Made by a program: the position numbers and the translations under genes. Source: Labilibaculum sp. (GTDB lineage: Bacteria; Bacteroidota; Bacteroidia; Bacteroidales; Marinifilaceae). Taken from it: 64,000 nt of DNA. Below are positions 17,805 through 27,347 of this stretch, piece by piece. The first letter of the stretch is position 1. The number at the start of each line of letters is the position of its first letter. The notes beneath the pieces were generated by a model. It made no database searches, was not told the origin of the DNA, and saw nothing but the letters and a program-made list of their open reading frames with translations. The stretch covers positions 54,137 to 118,136 of the forward strand of contig JAEINT010000020.1 in assembly GCA_016342745.1 (NCBI GenBank), read 5' to 3'.

Positions 17805-19106
17805 TTACTTTTTTTTCACAGCCAAATTTTCCAAAACCCATTTATTAGTTACGCTCTTAGGTCTAATTATTGGCTGTCCTAATCCTTGTGCAAGTATATT
17901 TTGAGCACAAAAACCCATCACCCTTGAAACGCCAAACAAAACCGTGTAATAATCAAACTGCTTCAATCCAAAATGGTGAAGAAGAGAACCAGACATCGCA
18001 TCAACATTCGGATATGGGTTTGCAATTTTCCCTTCTTTGTAATTCTTTAAAATATCTGGAACTACTGAAAATAACTTCTTAGCAATCTTAAAACAACTAC
18101 TATTTGAACAATTCTCTTCTCCGAATTTCATAAATGCCGTAAAACGTGGATCTGTAACTCTCAATACAGCATGACCATATCCTGGAATCACCTTTCCAGA
18201 ATCTAAAACATCAAGAACATAAGCTTTTAATTCCTCTTCACTCACCTGATCAGAAAGCTGCTCATCTATTTTTAATATAAATCGCAAACATTCTTGATTA
18301 GCCAAACCATGCAAAGGACCTGCTAAGCCATTTAATCCAGCAGATACCGCATAATATAAATCAGACAAGGCAGAATTCACTACACGAGAAGTAAAGGCAC
18401 TCACATTTCCTCCTTCATGATCACAATGCAATACTAAATACAAACGCATTAAATCTGCAAAACTTTTATCTCCATCGGGTATGCCCAGCATGTGAACTAA
18501 ATTACCCGACCAATCAAGCTTAGAATCATGAGCAATTAAAACACCGTTTCCAAATCGAATGCGATAAATCCCCGCGGCTAAAGAAGGTAGTTTCGCAAGA
18601 ATATTTAAGGCATCTTCGAGCGTGTACTTCCAGTAATTTCTTTTTTCAATACCTTTTTGATATTCCCGCTTAAATACAGATTCATTTTCCATACTTAAAA
18701 TCCCAAGACTCAACATTGTCATTGGATGTGTATCTCTGGGTAGGTTTCGCAATACATCCCAGACATATTCTGGTACCTGAGCACGTTGATTTAAATCATT
18801 CTGAAATTCTGCTAGAGATTCTGCCTCAGGAAATTTCCCAGTACTTAGCAGAAAAAAAATTTCTTCTGGTAATTTATGCGAAAAATTATCTGTAGTGTAA
18901 TCACCAATATGCAGCCCAGAGTATGGATCAACATAAGACGTATTGCATGCTAAGGCCACCACACCTCTCATACCACCATAAATTTGTCCAATATTAACTT
19001 CTGAAACTTTGGTATTTCGCCCTGCAGTAAAAATACAATCTATTTCTTCCTGTAATTCAATCAAATGATCATGAATTCCTTCTTTTATACTCGACATATC
19101 AACCAA
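17805..19106 (-). CDS. gltA: Citrate synthase, mitochondrial-type
   Basis: 433 residues. It condenses acetyl-CoA and oxaloacetate to citrate, the entry step of the TCA cycle. The sequence aligns along its length with eukaryotic mitochondrial (type I) citrate synthase: QIYGGMRGVVAL, LDWSGNLVHMLG, HCDHEGGNVSAFTSR, GLAGPLHGLANQE, VIPGYGHAVLRVTDPR, NVDAMSG and YYTVLFGVSR. Active-site residues by that alignment are His266, His312 and Asp369, with substrate His230. The hexameric enteric type has different motifs at these places. The N-terminus has no presequence. It is transcribed away from the DoxX-like gene and converges with the hybrid kinase. Confidence 0.93.
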   Translation of the reverse strand: MVDMSSIKEGIHDHLIELQEEIDCIFTAGRNTKVSEVNIGQIYGGMRGVVALACNTSYVDPYSGLHIGDYTTDNFSHKLPEEIFFLLSTGKFPEAESLAEFQNDLNQRAQVPEYVWDVLRNLPRDTHPMTMLSLGILSMENESVFKREYQKGIEKRNYWKYTLEDALNILAKLPSLAAGIYRIRFGNGVLIAHDSKLDWSGNLVHMLGIPDGDKSFADLMRLYLVLHCDHEGGNVSAFTSRVVNSALSDLYYAVSAGLNGLAGPLHGLANQECLRFILKIDEQLSDQVSEEELKAYVLDVLDSGKVIPGYGHAVLRVTDPRFTAFMKFGEENCSNSSCFKIAKKLFSVVPDILKNYKEGKIANPYPNVDAMSGSLLHHFGLKQFDYYTVLFGVSRVMGFCAQNILAQGLGQPIIRPKSVTNKWVLENLAVKKK

Positions 19107-19376
19107 CTTAAATCGTTACAACACAAATCAAGAATAGTGCGTAGAATTGCACTTTATAGGGACAAGAGGAATGTATATAAGTTACGAAAATTTGCTCAAT
19201 CTTTTCTATTAATTGTATTATATAGAATCTAGCTCTAGCAGATTCCAAAACAAGATTGTCGGCTATTTTACAATTGAATAGGTTAAATATGAACTTATTT
19301 AAATAAGTAAATTAAAATAACTAACTTTTCGATAGATTATTATTGATAGATCAACAACAAAATTAAAATTCACCAC

Positions 19377-19736
19377 ATGGAAAAAAGAAATAAAATTATC
19401 TATTGGATAGCGACAGGCTTATTAACAGCTCTAATGCTGATTTCGGCAAGTATGTATTTTATGAAATATGAAATGGTTAGCCAAACATTTATCAGTTTGG
19501 GTTTCCCTACATTCGTAATCTATCCTTTAGCCATAGCTAAACTATTAGGCTTACTTGCCATTTGGAGCAACAAATCGAAACTTTTAAAAGAATGGGCTTA
19601 CGCCGGATTTTTCTTCGATTTTGTGCTTGCATTAAGTGCCCATATGGTAGTACAGGATGGACAATCGGGTATGGCTATTGCTGCAATTGCATTGCTAATT
19701 GTATCGCGCATTTACGATGCTAAAATAAAGCATTAA
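19377..19736 (+). CDS. DoxX-like small membrane protein
   Basis: 119 residues with four predicted hydrophobic helices (about 9-27, 43-60, 72-89, 96-112), the topology of the DoxX/DoxX-like family. The pattern of YPLAIAKLLGLLAIW in helix 2 and KEWAYAGFFFDFVLALSAH in helix 3 is typical. Members sit in the inner membrane; some are linked to thiosulfate:quinone oxidoreductase or oxidative-stress complexes, but stand-alone copies like this have no assigned role. The 270-bp region upstream carries no other gene. Confidence 0.82.
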   Translation: MEKRNKIIYWIATGLLTALMLISASMYFMKYEMVSQTFISLGFPTFVIYPLAIAKLLGLLAIWSNKSKLLKEWAYAGFFFDFVLALSAHMVVQDGQSGMAIAAIALLIVSRIYDAKIKH

Positions 19737-19750
19737 TATTTTCTAGAACA

Positions 19751-19780
19751 TAAAAAAAGCATCCCAATAAGGGATGCTTA
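19751..19780 (-). terminator. Rho-independent terminator of the coiled-coil lipoprotein gene
   Basis: Arms AAGCATCCC (19757-19765) and GGGATGCTT (19771-19779), 5-nt loop, followed on the minus strand by seven T. It sits about 25 nt past the minus-strand stop at 19803 and also just after the DoxX-like stop. Confidence 0.87.
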
Positions 19781-19802
19781 AAACCAAGCTTTATTGCTTT
19801 AA

Positions 19803-20672
19803 TTATTTCACTGCTACAACTAAATATTTTGATGCCTTCCAAAACTCATCTGGGTTTAAGATGGTAATTGCTTCAATTTCTTTTTCAGTTCCTTCGAAAC
19901 GGTATGAATCGCTTGGGTGAGATGTTACCAAACTTACCTTTTTACCTGAAACAGGAATAGAAGTTGTTTGTGTAATATCAATTGTATTAAAGTTTTCAGG
20001 ATTGATTTTTTGGTTCAATTTATTTGTTGCTCCAATTCCTAATAATCCACCTGAAGAAGTTACAACTTCTCTAGTTTTTAATTCCTTAATATCACCAATA
20101 ACGTAATGAGCTGTATGCAAATCAGTTATTTGCTCCTCAATTGTTTGAGCTTTGCTATCATTCTCTGTGTTCAAAGCAACAACAGTCCCATTCAATTCTG
20201 TTACCTGACCATTCAAATTATCAACTTCAACACTTAATTGTGCGATTTGCTCTGAAAGTGCGTTAATTGAAACATCTTTCTCATCAATCTGCGTTTTTAA
20301 ACTAGCAACTAATTTCTTCAATTTAGAGTTTTGGTACCAGCTATTCTTCAACTTCTTATCAAGGTTTTCTAATTTAGCCTTGTTCTCTTCAAGTAAGTCT
20401 CTAACCAAACCTAAATCTGTTACAATTTGTTCTTTCTGACCAAGAGTAGGATTTTCACTTGCGCTCACAGAAATAATCTGCTCTTTCTCTTTAATAATTG
20501 CCAAATTTGCAGCAATAACATCAAATGATTCTACAAAATCATCAATGGTTGAATCTTTCTCCTGTGCCATTTGCGTTAACTGAACATTTTGCTCACGCAA
20601 CTGCTTTAATTCTTTCTGGTTACAAGCTGTAAATAGTGGTAATACCAATAGTGCAAATACTAACTTTCTCAT
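19803..20672 (-). CDS. Coiled-coil lipoprotein
   Basis: 289 residues. The N-terminus has a lipoprotein signal (FALLVLPLFTAC, lipidated Cys at about 17). Residues about 20-195 are rich in heptads (KQLREQNVQLTQ, LNGQVTELNGTVVALN) and should form a long coiled coil; the C-terminal 90 residues are globular, with GGLLGIGATNKLNQKINP and FEGTEKEIEAITILNPDEFW. Lipoproteins with this architecture in Bacteroidota are sometimes annotated as Cbp1-family collagen-binding adhesins; I cannot verify that link, and function should be regarded as unknown. Single gene with its own terminator. Confidence 0.75.
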   Translation of the reverse strand: MRKLVFALLVLPLFTACNQKELKQLREQNVQLTQMAQEKDSTIDDFVESFDVIAANLAIIKEKEQIISVSASENPTLGQKEQIVTDLGLVRDLLEENKAKLENLDKKLKNSWYQNSKLKKLVASLKTQIDEKDVSINALSEQIAQLSVEVDNLNGQVTELNGTVVALNTENDSKAQTIEEQITDLHTAHYVIGDIKELKTREVVTSSGGLLGIGATNKLNQKINPENFNTIDITQTTSIPVSGKKVSLVTSHPSDSYRFEGTEKEIEAITILNPDEFWKASKYLVVAVK

Positions 20673-20901
20673 AATTCTTAATTTTTAACAAGTTTACATC
20701 AATTCAAATTCACGTATAGATATGAGAAATCTGTGCCAGAAATACAAAAAGAAACAAAAGAAACACAAGAAGACACTGCAACACAACTAACAATCAATAA
20801 ATTACAAACCCCTTAATAAAAATCTAAGAATTACACATGTTCATTTCCAAACAAAATAGTGGGGAATCTTTCCCCCATATTGTAGAACCAATTTCTACAA
20901 A

Positions 20902-20929
20902 CAAAAAGTGCCTGCAAAATTGCAGGCAC
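20902..20929 (-). terminator. Rho-independent terminator of the sugar transporter/ROK kinase operon
   Basis: A perfect hairpin with 10-bp GC-rich arms (20908-20917 and 20920-20929) and 2-nt centre is followed on the minus strand by five T. It lies about 35 nt past the ROK gene stop. The 5' arm can alternatively pair with GGCAC at 20934-20938. A second small inverted repeat (TTGTAGAA/TTCTACAA, about 20880-20900) lies next to it. Confidence 0.85.
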
Positions 20930-20964
20930 GAGGGGCACTTTCATAAAAGCATGAAAGCTATCGG

Positions 20965-21915
20965 TTATTTTTTGTTCCAAATTAAAGCTGCGGCACCTAA
21001 AACTGCAGCATTATCTTTAATCCCCGAAGGCATTACTTTAATTTTCCCTTTGTAAATTGCTAAGAGTTGCTCTTCCAAGGTTTCTTCAACTGGTTTAAAC
21101 AGAATATCTCCTGCTTTGGTTAAGCCTCCAAATAAAAATATCGCTTGTGGACTGGTAACAGCAACAACATTTGCCAATACCTCACCTAACATCTTCGCTG
21201 TATAAGTAAAAGTTTCTTTAGCTACAATGTCACCACGACTCGCCGCTTCCGCAACCATTTTTGCTGTTAGTTGACTAAAAGGTACATCTCTTAATTCACT
21301 AGCTCCCATATGGCGAGCTAACAACTTATAAACAGTTCTTTTCACACCAGTTGCCGAAACGTAGGTCTCCAAACATCCTTTTCTTCCGCAGCCGCACTCT
21401 CGTCCACTTTTACGTACAATCATGTGTCCAACCTCACCTGCAAAACCATCATGTCCATAAAGTAGATCACCATTTACAACAATTCCGCTTCCCAAACCAG
21501 TTCCTAATGTAATCACTATGAAATTGTTCATCTCTTTGGCCGCACCAAATACCTTTTCGCCCATTGCGGCAGCGTTGGCATCATTGGTAATGAAAACGGG
21601 AACATTCATTCTTTTTTTCACAAGATCGACCAAAGGTACACTTCCCTTCCAACGAAGATTTGCTGCACTTTCTATTGTACCAGAATAATAACTAGCATTA
21701 GGGGCACCTATTCCAATGCCAATAATATCAAGCTCTTCTAGCGAATTCTCAATTTCTTTTTCAACATGCTTAAATAACTCATCCAAATAATCATTAATAT
21801 CGTGGTGTTTTTGTGTTGGAATGCTTCCTGTCGATAAACATTTGCCATCCTTATCAATACATCCAAATACAGTATTAGTCCCACCAATATCAATTCCTAA
21901 AGCAACTTTTTTCAT
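20965..21915 (-). CDS. ROK-family sugar kinase, probable glucokinase
   Basis: 316 residues. ATP-phosphate motif GIDIGGTNTVFG at the N-terminus, sugar-binding GIGAPNA and NDANAAAMGE (catalytic Asp), TLGTGLGSGIV, and the ROK signature with zinc ligands, HDGFAGEVGHM followed by CGCGRKGCLETY. This places it in the ROK kinases, and the EVGH plus CGCGxxGCLE pattern is that of glucokinase-type enzymes, converting glucose (or a close hexose) to its 6-phosphate in the cytoplasm. It lies 22 nt downstream of the FHS-family sugar transporter gene, so uptake and phosphorylation are probably coexpressed. Confidence 0.9.
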   Translation of the reverse strand: MKKVALGIDIGGTNTVFGCIDKDGKCLSTGSIPTQKHHDINDYLDELFKHVEKEIENSLEELDIIGIGIGAPNASYYSGTIESAANLRWKGSVPLVDLVKKRMNVPVFITNDANAAAMGEKVFGAAKEMNNFIVITLGTGLGSGIVVNGDLLYGHDGFAGEVGHMIVRKSGRECGCGRKGCLETYVSATGVKRTVYKLLARHMGASELRDVPFSQLTAKMVAEAASRGDIVAKETFTYTAKMLGEVLANVVAVTSPQAIFLFGGLTKAGDILFKPVEETLEEQLLAIYKGKIKVMPSGIKDNAAVLGAAALIWNKK

Positions 21916-21937
21916 TACTGATATTTTAACAAATTAT

Positions 21938-23170
21938 TTATTTGTGTTTATGCCCTTTCAATGCATAATATAAAATGTAAGCATAGCATAAAATTGCTAC
22001 AACAAATGAATTTGACAAACCAAAATTATCAGCTAACATCCCCATTATCAAAGGAACAACTGCTCCACCAACAATAGCTAGACAAAGAATACCAGATCCC
22101 TGACTTGTATGTTTTCCTAAACCATCAATTCCCAATGTAAAGATGGTTGGGAACATAATTGAATTAAACAATCCCACCAATATAATACTCCAAAGAGCTA
22201 CATAACCAGTTGTTAGCATGCTAATAACAATTAGGACAACAACCATAACTGAGTTAAAAGCCAATACTTTTGATGCTGATATTTTTTGCATTAAAACAGA
22301 ACCAATAAATCTTCCAACCATTGCTCCACCCCAAAAAATGGAAACATATGTAGCAGCATCAGCCTCACCAAATAGATGTAAACCTTCATCTCCAAAGTAC
22401 ATTACCAGTGCGCTTCCTATTGAAACTTCAGCTCCTACATAAGTAAATATTCCAACTGCCCCAAGAACCAAATGGCGAAATTTCCATGCAGAACCTTCTG
22501 CTTTTTGTTCCTCGGCCTCTTGTATTTTAGGTAATTTAACGAAAGCAAAAACCACAGCGATTAATACTAGCGTTAATGCCAAACCTACATACGGAAGTTG
22601 AACTGCTTCCGCTTTGCTAGCCAAATCTTGATTCGCATTATCTAATATTAACCAAGCTCCAAATATTGGAGCGACAGTAGTCCCTAATGCATTAAATCCT
22701 TGTGTTAAATTTAAACGACTCGATGCTGTTTCAGGTGTTCCTAATTCAGCAACGTATGGATTGGCTGCAACTTGTAGCACCACAATCCCAGATGCCAAAA
22801 CGAAAAGTGCAAATAGGAAAAAACCGTAGGAATGCAATGCTGCTGCTGGATAAAACATTGCTGCACCAATACCTGCAATACTTAATCCTGTAACAATACC
22901 CATTTTATATCCAATCTTACCAATTATCCATCCAGAAGGTAAGGACACAAGAAAATATGCTCCAAAAAATGAGAACTGGACCATCATTGCCTGAGTAATC
23001 GTTAAATCAAATAAACCTCTTAAATGCGGAATTAAAATATCATTCATGCAGGTTAAAAATCCCCACATAAAAAAAAGAGAGGTAAGTAATGCCAAAGCTC
23101 CTTTGTAATTCATTCCTGACGCTTGTGCAGATGATCCACTTGCGCTTGTTGCAGTATTAATAGACACCAT
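21938..23170 (-). CDS. FucP/GluP-type sugar:H+ symporter (MFS, FHS family)
   Basis: 410 residues with about twelve hydrophobic helices. The N-terminal motif [18 protein letters not shown] in helix 1 is the hallmark of the fucose/glucose-galactose (FHS) branch of the major facilitator superfamily, as is the [14 protein letters not shown] and [14 protein letters not shown] pair. It should import glucose, galactose, fucose or a related hexose across the inner membrane. First gene of an operon with the ROK kinase, divergent from an AraC-type regulator across 257 bp, which suggests local control. The region between them shows no clear TAnnTTTG box to me. Confidence 0.9.
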   Translation of the reverse strand: MVSINTATSASGSSAQASGMNYKGALALLTSLFFMWGFLTCMNDILIPHLRGLFDLTITQAMMVQFSFFGAYFLVSLPSGWIIGKIGYKMGIVTGLSIAGIGAAMFYPAAALHSYGFFLFALFVLASGIVVLQVAANPYVAELGTPETASSRLNLTQGFNALGTTVAPIFGAWLILDNANQDLASKAEAVQLPYVGLALTLVLIAVVFAFVKLPKIQEAEEQKAEGSAWKFRHLVLGAVGIFTYVGAEVSIGSALVMYFGDEGLHLFGEADAATYVSIFWGGAMVGRFIGSVLMQKISASKVLAFNSVMVVVLIVISMLTTGYVALWSIILVGLFNSIMFPTIFTLGIDGLGKHTSQGSGILCLAIVGGAVVPLIMGMLADNFGLSNSFVVAILCYAYILYYALKGHKHK

Positions 23171-23427
23171 ATTTTATCGTTTTTCAATCGTTTGTAATTC
23201 TGTTTACAAATCTCAATAAATTCCAGAGCATAGCATTTTACTATTTTATCATTTTATTGCACTATATTTACATGATTATTTAATTAAGATAAAGTATATG
23301 GTAATTTTATACAAGTAAGATTCTCATTGGATCCTATAAGTCTGAATTTAATTTAACAAAGCTCAGATAACAATTTATTACCTATAATCAATAAAAACTA
23401 TCTAGCCTGAGATAAAATAGTACAATT

Positions 23428-24306
23428 ATGTCATTACAACTAGAACAAATCCCTATAAAAAACGAGCATTCTTTTCGTTCTAAAATTGACGTATTACCAC
23501 ATATTGAAGTAGCTTGGCATTATCATCCTGAATTTGAATTGATTTTTATAGAAAAAAGCCGAGGTACATTAATTGTAGGTGATTGCATTGACAATTTTAA
23601 GGATGGAGATTTACTATTTATTGGTCCTAACACACCCCATGTGATGACCAATGAAGAAGCATACTATCAAAAAAATCCTGATTTGCATGCAATAGCCTGG
23701 GTTGTTCATTTCAAAGAAGATAGTTTTGGAAAGGAATTCTTCTTGATTCCTGAAATGTATCGTATTAAAAGCTTTCTGAAAAAATCTTTTCAAGGAGTCC
23801 GAATCGACGGAAGTACAAAATACAAGATTATTCAACATCTAAAAACCTTACATGCATCCGATTTCTCTCAGCGGATCATTATTTTACTTCAAATTTTACA
23901 AATTCTCGCACAATCCGATGATCTCGAATATCTGGCATCGAAAAATTTTGTAGAATCCTTTCAGCAAAGAAGCAATCAAAAGCTTTATAAAATCTACGAA
24001 TATGTCAGTGCCAATTTCCAGCAAAAAATTGAGTTAGAAGAAGCTGCCAAACTGGCTAATATGAGCAAGACTGCTTTTTGTCGTTTTTTTAAGAGTAAGA
24101 CCAAAAAAACGTTTTCTGAATTTTTAAATGAAATGCGAATCAACTATTCTAAAAAACTATTGGCAGAAGGTAGTTTAACTGTTTCTCAAATTGCCTACGA
24201 GTGTGGTTTTAATAGTCCATCCTATTTTAACAAACAATTTAAAGCATTAACTGGAAAAGCTCCTTTACAGCTCAAAGGTCAAGGTTTGGAATCATTTTCT
24301 CAATAG
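23428..24306 (+). CDS. AraC-family transcriptional regulator
   Basis: 292 residues. The N-terminal half is a cupin ligand-binding domain (HIEVAWHYHPEFELIFIEKS, GDLLFIGPNTPHVM). The C-terminal 100 residues contain two helix-turn-helix motifs of the AraC/XylS domain: LEEAAKLANMSKTAFCRFFK and VSQIAYECGFNSPSYFNKQF, ending with the usual KALTGKAP. Divergent orientation to the sugar transporter and ROK kinase points to sugar-responsive control of that operon; this is inference from position. It converges with the phosphoesterase gene, 7 nt from its stop. Confidence 0.92.
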   Translation: MSLQLEQIPIKNEHSFRSKIDVLPHIEVAWHYHPEFELIFIEKSRGTLIVGDCIDNFKDGDLLFIGPNTPHVMTNEEAYYQKNPDLHAIAWVVHFKEDSFGKEFFLIPEMYRIKSFLKKSFQGVRIDGSTKYKIIQHLKTLHASDFSQRIIILLQILQILAQSDDLEYLASKNFVESFQQRSNQKLYKIYEYVSANFQQKIELEEAAKLANMSKTAFCRFFKSKTKKTFSEFLNEMRINYSKKLLAEGSLTVSQIAYECGFNSPSYFNKQFKALTGKAPLQLKGQGLESFSQ

Positions 24307-24313
24307 TCATATT

Positions 24314-25186
24314 TTAATATAAATCCCTAGAACACTTTAACAATTCCCTTACATTAGAATAGTTTTTCGATGCATCAATTAGCAAGAACTTTTTTTCCAG
24401 ATCTCCCAAACTTCCTGCGCTTGTACAAATTCTAACTTGCGTATCACCTATTATTTCTACGCCATAATCAACACCAATATGACCGCTTACAATTTTATTC
24501 ATTGGCATTTCCTTTCGGTCCTCACTCATTACATTCAATAAATCATCATTATATTGCAAGTAATCATTCCCATACTGCCTTTCGTTTCCATTCATTAGTA
24601 TATCCCATAAATAATCACCTTCGGCAGTTCGCATAAAATCGGAACCTATTTGCGGATCATATTTAGAAATATTTTTTAGATGAGATTCGAAATTTCCCTT
24701 GTGCCGATAATCTTTCAGCCAATTAAAACCAAATTCTTCTTCTTCACGATAGCGATTTGAACCACCAGAATGATTAATTAACACACCTCCTTTGGTTCGT
24801 ATCATCAAAGGCATATCCATAAAAAAACGAATGATAATCTCTCTGCATTTACGAATACGATTTTCAAAATAAGTGGTAAATTCCAGATGTCCACGCGCTA
24901 AAGGAATATGGTAAATATGTACAAATTCATGATTTCCTAGCAAACAAATTATATCACTTCCCTTTTTATTTGCTTTAAAATCCAAAAGCTCTTCAATAAT
25001 TTCTACCGATTCATCTTTCCTCTTACCTGGATAAGCATGAATTAAGTCGCCTAAAAAAATCAAATAATCTGCTTTCTTCTCCTTTTTCAATTGCTCATAC
25101 ACGCGCAATACTTGACGGAAATCATCGCCATTCCCATGCAAATCCGAGACAATCATTAAGTTTCCAGAATCAATATCACAAATCAT
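24314..25186 (-). CDS. Calcineurin-like metallophosphoesterase
   Basis: 290 residues. Dimetal phosphoesterase motifs in order: SDLHGN (about 14-19), GDLIHAYPG (about 46), GNHEFVH (about 83), INHSGG (about 137) and SGHIGVD (about 238). These correspond to the D-x-H / GDxxDRG / GNHE / GH signature of the PPP-type phosphatases, with the middle motif diverged from GDxxDRG. There is no signal peptide, so a cytoplasmic phosphatase acting on protein or nucleotide phosphates is likely; the substrate is unknown. Confidence 0.88.
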   Translation of the reverse strand: MICDIDSGNLMIVSDLHGNGDDFRQVLRVYEQLKKEKKADYLIFLGDLIHAYPGKRKDESVEIIEELLDFKANKKGSDIICLLGNHEFVHIYHIPLARGHLEFTTYFENRIRKCREIIIRFFMDMPLMIRTKGGVLINHSGGSNRYREEEEFGFNWLKDYRHKGNFESHLKNISKYDPQIGSDFMRTAEGDYLWDILMNGNERQYGNDYLQYNDDLLNVMSEDRKEMPMNKIVSGHIGVDYGVEIIGDTQVRICTSAGSLGDLEKKFLLIDASKNYSNVRELLKCSRDLY

Positions 25187-25299
25187 TATTGTTTTTCTTT
25201 AAATTGAGGTTAAAAAGCTACTGCTAAAGTTCTATTTTTTTTATAAATTATAGTAGTGAAGTAACGATTACATCTGAAGTAACGAAAAATTTATATGTT

Positions 25300-25632
25300 A
25301 TGCTTGAAGAATTAATAAAAAACACCGAAAAATACTTTTGGACAACCAATAAAGATGGAGATATTGTTCTTGGGAATTCAGATTTGGGACTGAAAGCAAA
25401 AATCACATTTACACTCACTAAAAAATGGATTAACTTATCTCCTATAGTTGAATGCTCCCCTGGTCAATTCATTGGAAAACCTAAAACATTTCTTAAAAAA
25501 ACCAAAGAATACAAACAAGTAACAGAATTGTATAAACTGGTAAAAGCAAATTTAAAAGAAACGACCTTACCAGACCGAATTCAATTATCAAAAAGGACTT
25601 TTAAAATCATTCAAAATCATTATAAAGAATAA
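25300..25632 (+). CDS. Small hypothetical protein
   Basis: 110 residues, no signal peptide, no membrane segment, lysine-rich (pI high). It starts MLEELIKNTEKYFWTTNKDG and is followed 6 nt later by the ATP10-like gene, so the two probably form an operon. I recognise no family. Composition and codon use look like the neighbours, and the tight spacing supports a real gene. Confidence 0.6.
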   Translation: MLEELIKNTEKYFWTTNKDGDIVLGNSDLGLKAKITFTLTKKWINLSPIVECSPGQFIGKPKTFLKKTKEYKQVTELYKLVKANLKETTLPDRIQLSKRTFKIIQNHYKE

Positions 25633-25638
25633 ATCCTC

Positions 25639-26178
25639 ATGGTAAAACCAGCTGTTGTTTTTCTAATGCTTTGTTTGCTCTTAACTCATGTTCTTTTTGC
25701 ACAAAAGCTTCAAATAGGTGAATCTTTTCCCGAAATTACTGGGGAATTATTATCCTATAAAAAAATCACTATTCCAGAACATTGCAAAGGGAAAGTGAGC
25801 ATTTTAATTGTTGCCTTTAAAAGAGGTACGCAGCCTCAAATTGACAGTTGGACCACTCCTTTAATGCAAGAATTTAGCAATAATTCTGATTTTCGCTTCC
25901 TGGAAATCCCTATGATCAGTAATTTCTACTCCTGGATATCAGGATATATTGATAATGGAATGAGAGGCGGAATAGTAGAAAGCATGCACAAAAATGTAAT
26001 GACTTATTACGGACCTTTAGATACTTACTTTACCTATTTTGGTGTAGAGGACAAAAAGCTATGTTATCTATTTCTTTTAGACCGAGAAGGTAAAATTCAA
26101 TTTCTAGCAAATGGCGAATCTAGTTCTGAGCAACTCGCTATTTTGTTCCAAAAAGTAAAAATTCTCTTAAATTCTTAA
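25639..26178 (+). CDS. Secreted thioredoxin-fold protein resembling ATP10
   Basis: 179 residues with a Sec signal peptide (VVFLMLCLLLTHVLFAQ). The mature part has a thioredoxin-like start (IGESFPEITGELL, then HCKGKVSILIVAFKR), a conserved QIDSWTTPLMQEF stretch, and a C-terminal half YYGPLDTYF...LCYLFLLDREGKIQFLANGE. The order of GPL, YLFLLD and the IxFxxxGE strand matches the ATP10/ATPase-assembly family better than peroxiredoxins. It has no CxxC redox pair. In mitochondria ATP10 helps assemble the F0 sector; a periplasmic bacterial role is unknown. Family assignment by eye only. Confidence 0.6.
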   Translation: MVKPAVVFLMLCLLLTHVLFAQKLQIGESFPEITGELLSYKKITIPEHCKGKVSILIVAFKRGTQPQIDSWTTPLMQEFSNNSDFRFLEIPMISNFYSWISGYIDNGMRGGIVESMHKNVMTYYGPLDTYFTYFGVEDKKLCYLFLLDREGKIQFLANGESSSEQLAILFQKVKILLNS

Positions 26179-26282
26179 ATCAAATTTAAATAATCCTCTC
26201 GATGTAGGATTTTCCTAGCTATTGTACAAAAATATTGGCTAAGAAAGTATACTTTTAAAGCTTCAATAAAAACACATCGAAA

Positions 26283-27317
26283 ATGAATAAAAGAGGATTT
26301 GCCAGCGATAATTTCTCAGGCATACTGCCGGAAGTTATGGAAGCCATTCAAAATGCAAACAATGGTCATGTTATAGCATACGGAGGTGATGCTTATACTG
26401 CATCCGCCATCGAAAAGTTCAAAAGCCTTTTCGGAGAAAATATTGATGTCTATTTCGCCTTTAATGGTACTGGTGCCAACGTAATTAGCCTTTCAACGCT
26501 AACACAGTCTTACCACTCTATTATTTGTCCTGCAACAGCTCATATTCAAGTTGACGAATGCGGTGCTCCAGATAAATTTACAGGATGCAAGGTGATTCCA
26601 ATTGATTGCCCTGACGGTAAAATTACGCCTGAATTAATTCAACCTCATTTACACGGATTTGGTTTTGAGCATCATTCACAGCCAAAAATGATTTCGATTA
26701 CTCAATGCACTGAATTGGGAACCGTTTATACACCAGAAGAAGTAAAAGCAATTTGTGATTTAGCACATGCCAACAATATGTATGTTCATATGGATGGTGC
26801 TCGTCTTGCTAATGCTGTAGTTAGTTTAGATGTTGATGTTGCAGATTTTACCACTAAAGCAGGTATAGATGTTCTTAGTTTTGGAGGTACCAAAAACGGA
26901 ATGATGCTAGGTGAAGCAGTAATTTTCTTTAATCCAGAACTTTCTACAGAAGCAAAATATGTTCGCAAACAAAGCATGCAACTGTGCTCTAAAATGAGGT
27001 ATATAGGTGCACAATTCGATGCAATGCTAACCAATGACTTGTGGTTAAAAACAGCTCGTCATGCTAATAAAATGGCAAAACTTTTAGAATCAGAGGTTTT
27101 GAAAATTGACAAAGTTGAAATCACTCAAAAGGTTCAAACTAATGGTATTTGGGCATTAATCCCAAAAGATAAAATTGAGAAATTACAAGAAGAATACTTT
27201 TTCTGGGTTTGGGATGAACATACTGGTGAAGTTCGCTGGTTATGCTCTTTTGATACTACAGAAGAAGATATTAATGGATTTGTAGCCTTATTGAAAAAAG
27301 AACTTTCAAAAAACTAA
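26283..27317 (+). CDS. ltaE: Low-specificity L-threonine aldolase
   Basis: 344 residues, the usual size for this PLP enzyme of fold type I, which cleaves threonine or allo-threonine to glycine and acetaldehyde. Visible signatures are FASDNFSGILPEV at the N-terminus, FNGTGANVISL, HIQVDECGAP, VHMDGARLANA (Asp contacting the PLP nitrogen) and the cofactor lysine in SFGGTKNGM (Lys204). The MurB gene follows 30 nt later, past a short tandem repeat. Confidence 0.92.
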   Translation: MNKRGFASDNFSGILPEVMEAIQNANNGHVIAYGGDAYTASAIEKFKSLFGENIDVYFAFNGTGANVISLSTLTQSYHSIICPATAHIQVDECGAPDKFTGCKVIPIDCPDGKITPELIQPHLHGFGFEHHSQPKMISITQCTELGTVYTPEEVKAICDLAHANNMYVHMDGARLANAVVSLDVDVADFTTKAGIDVLSFGGTKNGMMLGEAVIFFNPELSTEAKYVRKQSMQLCSKMRYIGAQFDAMLTNDLWLKTARHANKMAKLLESEVLKIDKVEITQKVQTNGIWALIPKDKIEKLQEEYFFWVWDEHTGEVRWLCSFDTTEEDINGFVALLKKELSKN

Positions 27318-27344
27318 TTACTGATAACTGTTTACTGATAACTG
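27318..27344 (+). repeat. Two tandem copies of a 13-nt motif
   Basis: TTACTGATAACTG occurs at 27318-27330 and again at 27332-27344, in the short gap between threonine aldolase and murB. A small dispersed repeat or slippage product; no function can be assigned. Confidence 0.6.
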
Positions 27345-27347
27345 AAT

